A DNA stretch of 64,000 nucleotides from assembly GCA_023653785.1 (NCBI GenBank), contig JAMKCH010035886.1, forward strand, positions 1 through 64,000, given 5' to 3'. The notes beneath the pieces are model-generated. The model made no database searches. It was not told the DNA's origin and saw only the letters and a list, made by a program, of their open reading frames with translations. A program made the translations under genes and the position numbers. This document shows, in pieces, positions 57,358-64,000 of the stretch (position 1 is its first letter; every line of letters starts with the position of its first letter). The DNA comes from Ophioderma brevispina. Its lineage: Eukaryota; Echinodermata; Ophiuroidea; Amphilepidida; Ophiodermatidae.

Positions 57358-57677
57358 CCTCAGGTCTCACCCAGAGGGTGTTTTGAGTCAATCCCACAAT
57401 GCACCAGTTTTGGGAAATTTCACCTCAATAGGGTCATGTGATCCCATAAAAATTCTATTCTTAACACTTAAAAACACAGACTTTCAAGCTCATTTTAGCC
57501 CACAAAGCGTTAGTACTTAAGGAATTTTTAGCATGATTATGAAATATCTTGTGGTTCTTAAACTTCTGGGACACTTTTTGTCCCTAAGTACTGACATGTG
57601 TTTAGCACAGTACAGTATAGGAACATTGCTTTGCATCATGGGATTGATTAAAAACACCCTCTGGGTCTCACCTGAGG
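57358..57677. mobile_element. 320-bp MITE with ~46-bp inverted termini
   Basis: CCTCAGGTCTCACCCAGAGGG..TGTTTTGAGTCAATCCCACAATGCA at the left is inverted as TGCATCATGGGATTGATTAAAAACA..CCCTCTGGGTCTCACCTGAGG at the right. It begins only 15 bases after the previous element. Confidence 0.82.
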
Positions 57678-58434
57678 TTATGTTATAAGGTTATATTAGG
57701 GATTTCTAACAGTAACTTAGGATGCGTTTGCTTACGATGGGTCATACAATGGGTTGAGATCTTTATGAAATCCACCCCATGTATTGACTCAAAGCCAGCC
57801 TTGTTATCACACTGAGAAATTCTTGGTTCTATTCAAGGTTACACACTACTAACTCACTTATACACAGTAGTCTATGGAAAAATTGGCAAATTTGAGCATG
57901 TTTCTTTCACATTTAAAAAAATCTCACACAGGCGATACAACAATTAACAATATCACACCAAAATACAAGCTAAAATCATCAAATGACCACATTTTCAGCA
58001 TATGGTGACCAGAAAATATTTTAGTTATGAAACGCTATTTAACTCACAGCATGTCCAAACGGCCAGCAGGAGTTGCTCTATAGTCGGTACACCAAATTCA
58101 CTGTCCAATGACATTTACTTTGAGAAAATATACCAGTCTAACATGTCAATCATAAAATTCAACCACTTTCTCAGAAATGTTTTCAGATGCCATGCAAGAA
58201 AATAGTCCACCCAAGATTTTTAGTACGGCAGCCATGTTAGTGGTGTATAACCTTCAAGCTGTACTTGGGGATATGCCCAAATCATTCTATTACTAATGAT
58301 TTGGCAGGCAGAGTTTAGAGACTGAAGACATTAAAATGTCTTGCTCAGGGTTTATACACATTCAAATCATGTATAGCAGCAAAATCTGGGCTGAGAAAAC
58401 ATGAATTTAGAGTTCATTGCTATATCGATCATAC
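57678..58434. other. No gene assigned
   Basis: AT-rich. A minus-strand ATG frame at about 58048-58114 (MSLDSEFGVPTIEQ..) runs into GTGAGT, a donor-like site. It is too short and unsupported to call. Confidence 0.3.
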
Positions 58435-58524
58435 TTCTCGATTCTTTGATGGCAGTAAAAGCGAAGAACTGATGTAACGTCCATTATCCTTGCTATTACT
58501 CCAGCCCTCGATTCCCAGACGAGA
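58435..58524 (-). CDS. Candidate minus-strand exon (90 bases), unassigned
   Basis: On the minus strand a good acceptor, TTAACTATTCTGTTCTTGTACAG, precedes a 30-codon open stretch (SRLGIEGWSNSKDNGRY, then ISSSLLLPSKNRE), ended by GTATGA, a weaker donor. The stretch keeps six CpGs in 90 bases against a CpG-poor background, which favours exon status. It is the best single exon candidate in the window. No family is recognised and reading could instead stop at the TGA within the donor. Confidence 0.3.
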
Positions 58525-58863
58525 CTGTACAAGAACAGAATAGTTAACAACATCACAGTTCAGTATCCTCCCAAGTGTCTTGGGCAAAAGCAAGTTTCCT
58601 CCCTTTGGAATGGAGGCATAAATCTTAAGATATCAAACACTGCAGAAATTGAGAGCCAAAAACAAGGAATGTAAAAGACAAAAGACCTGTAAATAAAGCT
58701 GACTTAATGGAAGAGTTAATTGGCTACTCGCACAGACGTTACTTTAGATGAAAATTAGTTTTTAAATTATTTGCCATATTATGTGTTCCTTTCAAGTAGT
58801 CTCTATTGAAACAAGGATCCCACTGCATTACACATTCAACCCCACAAATTACACCAACGTATA
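58525..58863. other. No feature seen
   Basis: A second acceptor-like TTTCTGCAG (minus strand, near 58640) opens a 25-codon frame without a donor. Rejected as an exon. Confidence 0.35.
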
Positions 58864-59085
58864 CAGTGGCAGCACCAGAGGGGGGGAATTCGGGGAGGGG
58901 GAAAATTACCCCCTAATTTTCTTGCTCCCACAGTTTGCCCCCCCCCCCTCGCCACTGCCAAGTGCCAAACGTACCCAGCCGGGGTGCAGAGACAATGCAA
59001 GCACCCCGGGGTTTGCAAAAAAATATACAAAATCAGTCTATTTTTACCTATCACCCGAAGTCCTCCAGGCCTCGGTACGCCCCTG
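58864..59085. mobile_element. Probable hAT-like MITE, possibly composite
   Basis: CAGTGGCAGCACCAG on the left and CTCGGTACGCCCCTG on the right (inverted CAGGGGCGTACCGAG) resemble hAT termini. An internal CGCCACTG at 58950-58957 could be another end. No matching flanking 8-mer was found for either choice, so two elements may be joined here. Confidence 0.45.
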
Positions 59086-59610
59086 AATTAATGAAATTTG
59101 AAGGCTTGCAAATGAAAATTATTTAATAATAATATTTCTAATTATACCAGGCAGTCATTGTCTGGCTTTCTTAACCTGAGCAAGCTTTTTAATGCTTGTT
59201 AAAATACTTGTTTGTGAACCGCTTTTTGGGATTTCCCAGCTTTTGCAATTAGTATCACCCCCAGAAATGCAACTTCTGGCCCAGCCCCAGCTACACCCAC
59301 CCAACAAATTTGAAGGCTGTACGACCTGTAATTTCCGATAATAAAATTGGACAGACAGAGAGACAGACAGACAGATATACTTAGCCTATCACAAAACTAT
59401 GAGCTATCATAACACTAAACCTGGAGGATGGGGTGCACCTTTACCTTTTGAAGAGTGGATTTACGGCAATTTGCACCCATTTGCACTGAAATGTACAATT
59501 TACAAAGCTAATTATAACACTCATTAATATATTTAAAATCCAACACAATACTGTATTATTATGGTTATTACTCACTAATTTTGCAGAGGATGTAACATTG
59601 CATTAAAATG
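59086..59610. other. No gene; CAGA microsatellite
   Basis: GACAGACAGAGAGACAGACAG at 59352-59375 within an unassigned AT-rich stretch. Confidence 0.5.
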
Positions 59611-60150
59611 TTAAGGATGACTCAGAGATTTTGAAATATAATTTTTTGTGTAATAATTAAGAAATAAAGGGTTTGCCGTGTCATTTATGGGCGAATAATG
59701 TGTCTGAGGTCAGAAAAACTAAATAATGGGCGAGGTGCAGCCGAGCCCATTATTTCAAAGTTTTTCTGGCCGAGGATACATTATGAGCCCATAAATGACA
59801 CTGAAAACCCTTTATTTCTATTCTATTACCTAAAACAGCTTCATGTAATAAGAAAATGCATTGGCGACCCATTATTGCAGAATAATGGGCAGTAAACTGA
59901 CCAATCAGAATGCTGCATTTTCAATAATGGGCAGCAGAGGTAATAGAATTAAAAATAGCCTACTAGAACTGAAGATAGTCACCTAAAATGCTAATTCCAA
60001 AGTTTGAGATGAATCAGATTTTTCGTTTTCATACCATAGGATACTGTGTATGAAAAATTCTGGATCTGGAATTTTAGTACAAAGTTGTGATTTTCTATAT
60101 TATGAAGGACATTGATTTCAAAAACATGATTTGTTGGAAAATTGTGGGAA
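59611..60150 (+). mobile_element. MITE family A, copy 5, interrupted
   Basis: TTAAGGATGACTCAGAGATTT at the left; after the insertion, ACTGAAGATAGTCACCTAAAATGCTAATTCC and TTGTGATTTTCTATATTATG match 4729-5094. The right terminus is missing. A 286-bp element is inserted at 59661-59946. Confidence 0.72.
59661..59946. mobile_element. 286-bp element with long near-perfect hairpin, inserted in family A
   Basis: 59661-59818 is one hairpin from GAAATAAAGGG to CCCTTTATTTC, with inner arms TCATTTATGGGC, CAGAAAAACT and AAATAATGGGCGAGGTGCAG around the centre at ~59740. 59819-59946 has its own inverted CTATTACCT/AGGTAATAG pair. AATTAA flanks both sides (59655-59660 and 59947-59952), and the uninterrupted copy at 4729-5094 reads taattaaaaat there. 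Confidence 0.75.
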
Positions 60151-61036
60151 AGTCATCTGGTATGGTTGTTTAGTTTCTTGCCAAGTCGGGCTTTGGGTGC
60201 AGCGGTACCTTAGATTACTTCATAGTCCTTATATTAATTGATCAAGTACATTTTTAAATGCAAATTAGCACAAAATAACAAAAATCTGCCGACCGACCAT
60301 TGATTATACTTAATTAGTATAACAGTCTTCTCACCAAGTAACCCAACACAATCATGACAATGGCTTATCTCAATGATAAAGCACAGCACAGACAAGTGGC
60401 TTGAAATTACCACACTATTTATACCATGACCAGGATTATATGGTATGGTATATGTAATAGGAGGCAGTTGTTTTTGGCAAGTCTGTTTAGTGTTCATGCC
60501 CCCAGAAAACACACATAAGAAATAGGGTCTCCCCCAAGAACCACAATGCCACTCATATGTTGCTAATTATTAAAATGCACATCCTTGGGGGGGGGGAGGA
60601 AAGTAGCTCACCAGAGAAATGAATCAAACCCCTACACAATGATCAGCACCTAAATAGATAGAATTATTTGGCTTTTGTTCATCCACACTTATATAGAAGT
60701 ATTTCCTAGTATTGTGCCTACACCATTCTTTATCGGTTCACAAAGTGAATAGGTCCACTATTTGGTATTGATCAAGGTATATTTAATGAATCTGGCTTGA
60801 TAACAATAGCAACAAAAACAAAAATTATTTCTTGCTATACCAGTATTTTTTTTCAATAAATAGACCAAATTGATCTTAAAACTAGACTGATTTAGATCAA
60901 TTTTTAAGGTAAATGTAGCCATCATATTTTCCCATCTTTTTGCCTTTCTGACAACCAAAAGTTAAACAGGACAGGCAGGCACTCACTAATTTCCAGGTCC
61001 GTTTGTAATGTTCAATGTTTCAACAATTAGGCTTAC
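60151..61036. other. No feature seen
   Basis: AT-rich DNA with a G-run at 60590-60598. No coding signal. Confidence 0.4.
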
Positions 61037-61178
61037 ATATTCAATGTTTCTCAAAAGGTCACAGATGTGGCCTGACGGCAGTCCATACAAAATATGAGGC
61101 CGGCTTTTGCCATAATGGATTTTAACATGAGTGTTGTTTCTCTTCCACTCCAGACCTATGAAGTACCACTTAACCACC
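61037..61178 (-). CDS. Candidate minus-strand exon (142 bases), unassigned
   Basis: Within a 94-codon minus frame (60986-61270), the part between AGACATAG (acceptor-like) and GTAAGC (donor-like) reads VVKWYFIGLEWKRNNTHVK, then IHYGKSRPHILYGLPSGHIC, then DLLRNIEY. Composition is coding-like and the frame ends in phase 0, as 58435-58524 begins. I recognise no domain, and a frame this long is expected by chance now and then in 64 kb. Confidence 0.22.
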
Positions 61179-62447
61179 CTATGTCTGGCACATTTTGAAA
61201 TCCATGGACAGCACAACAACAGGAAATACCATGGACTGTGGGTAAAACACCTGCAATTCCCAAATGCCACCTAAAAAAGAGCCGAATGGCTGGGACAATT
61301 TGCTAAGCATACATGGCATAGTGTATGTACAAACAAATCTCAGCCTTGAGACAATGGGACAAACATTGACATTGCACTTCAAGAAATGAAGTCTGTTTGA
61401 TTCCAAGGGCTCTCCTTAAAAATGGACATCCTTCAAAGGCATGTTTACAACATGCCACCAAAAATCTATATCTATGTGGAGGAATTCATTTTCCTCATTG
61501 TGTTGATGAACTGTAATAAGTCAATCTCCTAATTTCTTTTACATATTTTGAGATGATGCAGAACTAATACTTTAATCATTAATCATTTTAGGATTGTAAG
61601 GCATTGGGTCGGAATTCTCAATTTTGTTTTGATTAGAGAGCATGATATAACCTCCTTTACTTTGTTGAAAATACATTATCCTAATGACAGAACTGAAGAT
61701 CCTACCAATTTAACAAGCAGCCAAGTAAAGGCATGGTTGAACAAAGCACATAGTCAGGGTTTTGGGGAGGGTAGATTTGTCAAAGTTGACTTTTTACCAA
61801 AAATGTGGAGTCTTTTGGCAAAAGTGGAACTTTTACCAAATTTTGACTTTAACCAAAAGAAAAACTTATTTTCTTAATCACTATACACTTAAAAACATTT
61901 TGAAATTTACTACTATTCCATTGAGTGAACAAGCTACAGTGATGAAAGCTCTCAGGTGAGCAACAAAATATTGCTTTCGTTGGGAATAAACTTAAATCTT
62001 TCAAAACAACGTTTTGAAGCTTTTCCCTCTAATTTTAGGATTGAGATGGCAAGAATTTATATAACAGGAAGTGAAGTTTACCTGGGCTTAACTAGCTATA
62101 ACACCAAGCTTCAAAACTGTACACATCCTAAACTGATGCAGATCAAGCCAGGTAGCGTCTGTTACTGAAACTCAATCGTAAATCTACGTACGTACTATGT
62201 CACGCCTGAGTGGACCAATTTGTCCAAAGCAATGAGCAACTGGTATGAAAAGGTCTGTTATGTAGGAAATACGCATGAGTTAGTATACACATAGCTAGGG
62301 TTACGCACAAGTTTGGGGAACAGGCCCCTGGCCATGGTTTAAAAACCCTCTAGTCTCTACCACCCAAACATGAACATTTCACATCCTTCTGAACATGCCC
62401 CCAAAAGCATCACTCTGATTTATATTATTTTTCTCTTTAAAAAATGC
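61179..62447. other. No gene seen
   Basis: 61755-61865 has repeated TTTTGGCAAAAGTGG / TTTTACCAAA words similar to the interior of the element at 62456-62668. Otherwise no feature. Confidence 0.4.
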
Positions 62448-62455
62448 ATTGCATG

Positions 62456-62668
62456 CAGGCCCATTTTTATCAACACAGGCCTTTTGGCAGTTGGCAAAAG
62501 TGGCCTTTTTCACTGGAAAGTTAACTTCTTTTTTTTCGACCAAAGATCATAAAAAACAAATTTTTGCCTCTTGTTGGCCTTTTTCAGCTCTTTTAGGGGT
62601 ATGGGGGCTTTTTGAAATTGGGGGGGGGGGAATATGCCCCCACTGCCCCTCCCCTGGTTATGGGCCTG
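62456..62668. mobile_element. 213-bp hAT-like MITE with perfect 8-bp target-site duplication
   Basis: Ends are CAGGCCCATTTTTATC and CTGGTTATGGGCCTG (inverted CAGGCCCATAACCAG). ATTGCATG lies on both sides (62448-62455 and 62669-62676). G-run inside at 62623-62631. No coding. Confidence 0.87.
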
Positions 62669-62676
62669 ATTGCATG

Positions 62677-62917
62677 CACACAATCACATTCATAACATGC
62701 TCAAGTGCATTTTGTACAATTGAGCCTCCTATAACCTTACATGCAGGAGACAGTGAAAGGGTAAGACCAATAACCTCCTCTCCCAACCTACACCCATAGA
62801 TTGAGATTTTTGCATCATCAAAACGGTTGACCTAATTATTTTATGTGTGCCTAATCTCACACGCAGATTTGTTCTTCTTTTCATGAAATACAGTATTTTT
62901 GTATTTTTTCTATAAAA
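62677..62917. other. No feature seen
   Basis: Short AT-rich spacer. Confidence 0.4.
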
Positions 62918-63560
62918 TTTAAAGGTGCATTTCTTGATTCCAGCACCTTGTTTTATTCAATGTTCATCCTTGAGAAAAGCTTATTCACAACTTTTTAGTT
63001 GATCCCAACTTTGCAGTTTTGTGTTATGAGGAAATGCTTGTTTCCCACAGTTCCATAGGCCACTATGCTTTAATTTGTGTGTTTACAGACAGAAAATACA
63101 AAATTACAGATACAACCGAATTTACATGTAAGGTTAGGTACACATGGATTACTAATGTTAACGGTTCATATGGTATAAAAATCTCAACTTTTTTTAGCAT
63201 GTCGGTGGATGAGCCTGTGGATCACGAAATGGCCCTTTAAGGACAGAAAATTTTGCACAAAAATTCACTAGTTGAATCTCTCGCATCCCCTATTTCACCT
63301 GTGTATGGTATTTTGTATCATCTCTGTTAGTCTTAGTAATGCATGTGTGCTTATCTCATGTGCAAAGATTATCTCTGCAAGAAATGTGTAACTTTATATT
63401 TTGCTGCCTGTGCAATTCCAGCACAGTAATGAGAGCATTTGCTCATAACACCAATCTGCAAGATTGGAATTTACTAACATTTTGGGAATAAGCTTTTCTC
63501 AAGGATATCTATTGAACCACAGATTAAACAAGTTCTGTAATCACAAAATACACCTTTAAA
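62918..63560. mobile_element. 643-bp TIR element with ~140-bp inverted arms
   Basis: TTTAAAGGTGCATTTCTTGATTCC, CCTTGAGAAAAGCTTATTC and GTGTTATGAGGAAATGC on the left are inverted on the right as GCATTTGCTCATAACAC, GAATAAGCTTTTCTCAAGG, and ATTTTGTGATT-type sequence ending CACCTTTAAA. The 73-codon frame at 63019-63240 is not considered a gene. Confidence 0.78.
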
Positions 63561-64000
63561 TCTTATCCCATATTAATCTTTCATCCACCCTCTACACCTA
63601 CATGCATGTACAAAGCGATACAAAGTGGACCCTTACAATTTACAGCCTCGGTGGACTCTATGTACCTCATAAATTTGTCACGTTTTCATGCCAGATGCAA
63701 CAGCTCCAGGGGGGCTCCCTTACCAATAGCACTGTTGTCAATGTCAGGCAAACCTTGCGAAGTAGTACAATAAGAAGCTCACACATACACTGCAATATAG
63801 AACATACAAATATGACATTCTAGTACACAAGTTCAACTTAATTAATGATGTTTAACCACTTATCTGAACATATTACATATAAATATTAAAGTCAAAGGAG
63901 GTAGGGCACGTCATGCACTACAACAGAAATGAATTCAGCAACACACTATACTTCTGTGCAGAAAAAAATCCCCCAATATAGTGCCTTTATACACTTGGTA
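63561..64000. other. No feature seen
   Basis: AT-rich DNA to the window end. The 73-codon frame at 63602-63823 has no recognised domain. Confidence 0.4.

Noticed and set aside
58864..58965. 8-bp target duplication for the 58864 element
   Set aside because: ACGTATA on the left and AAACGTA downstream are similar but not at consistent element edges, so I did not claim a duplication.
1..64000. Bacterial or viral origin of the window
   Set aside because: No operons, ribosome-binding sites or long ORFs; the LINE, SINE and hAT content is that of an animal nuclear genome. No viral gene was recognised.

Overview
The window looks like intergenic or intronic DNA from an animal nuclear genome. It is AT-rich, with no operons and no long host ORFs. 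It holds decayed CR1/Jockey-like LINEs, tRNA-derived SINEs, many short inverted-repeat (MITE-like) elements, tandem arrays, and frequent poly-G/poly-C runs. The repeat style (AGGTCA/TGACCT-rich arrays, FADDTN-type LINEs, hAT MITEs) fits a marine invertebrate, perhaps an echinoderm or hemichordate. That placement is an inference; no host gene is recognisable enough to fix it.

Layout. 0-10 kb: two copies of a tRNA-derived SINE, a possible 3.1-kb composite bounded by ~240-bp inverted arms, a MITE nested in another MITE, and a ~470-bp direct duplication. 10-21 kb: several terminal-inverted-repeat (TIR) elements, the most complete LINE (about 12.77-17.97 kb, dead, with a hAT MITE with perfect 8-bp target-site duplications inside its 5' region), and a 3' fragment of a second LINE. 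21-34 kb: a SINE with a TTA-repeat tail, a ~1.1-kb TIR transposon, a CpG-rich island-like stretch (27.8-28.6 kb) with a CTCF-like site and short open frames, and a TGACCT-rich repeat. 34-46 kb: a third LINE fragment, a 50-base poly-G tract, a 669-bp foldback element and several MITEs. 46-52 kb: a hAT element, two adjacent tandem arrays (~145-bp and ~105-bp units, the second carrying DR1-type direct repeats) and a ~790-bp TIR element. 52-64 kb: an element with an orientation-switching GATAACGTAATAAAC motif, more MITEs, nested insertions into an older repeat, and four short minus-strand stretches that look like candidate exons.

No host protein-coding gene, rRNA, genuine tRNA or CRISPR can be supported. 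The best-supported conclusions are transposon boundaries: five elements have matching 5-, 6- or 8-bp flanking duplications, and two of these insertions can be checked against an uninterrupted copy of the repeat they landed in. Repeat comparisons were made by eye, so edges of diverged copies are good to about 10-30 bases. Superfamily names are inferred from termini and duplication length.
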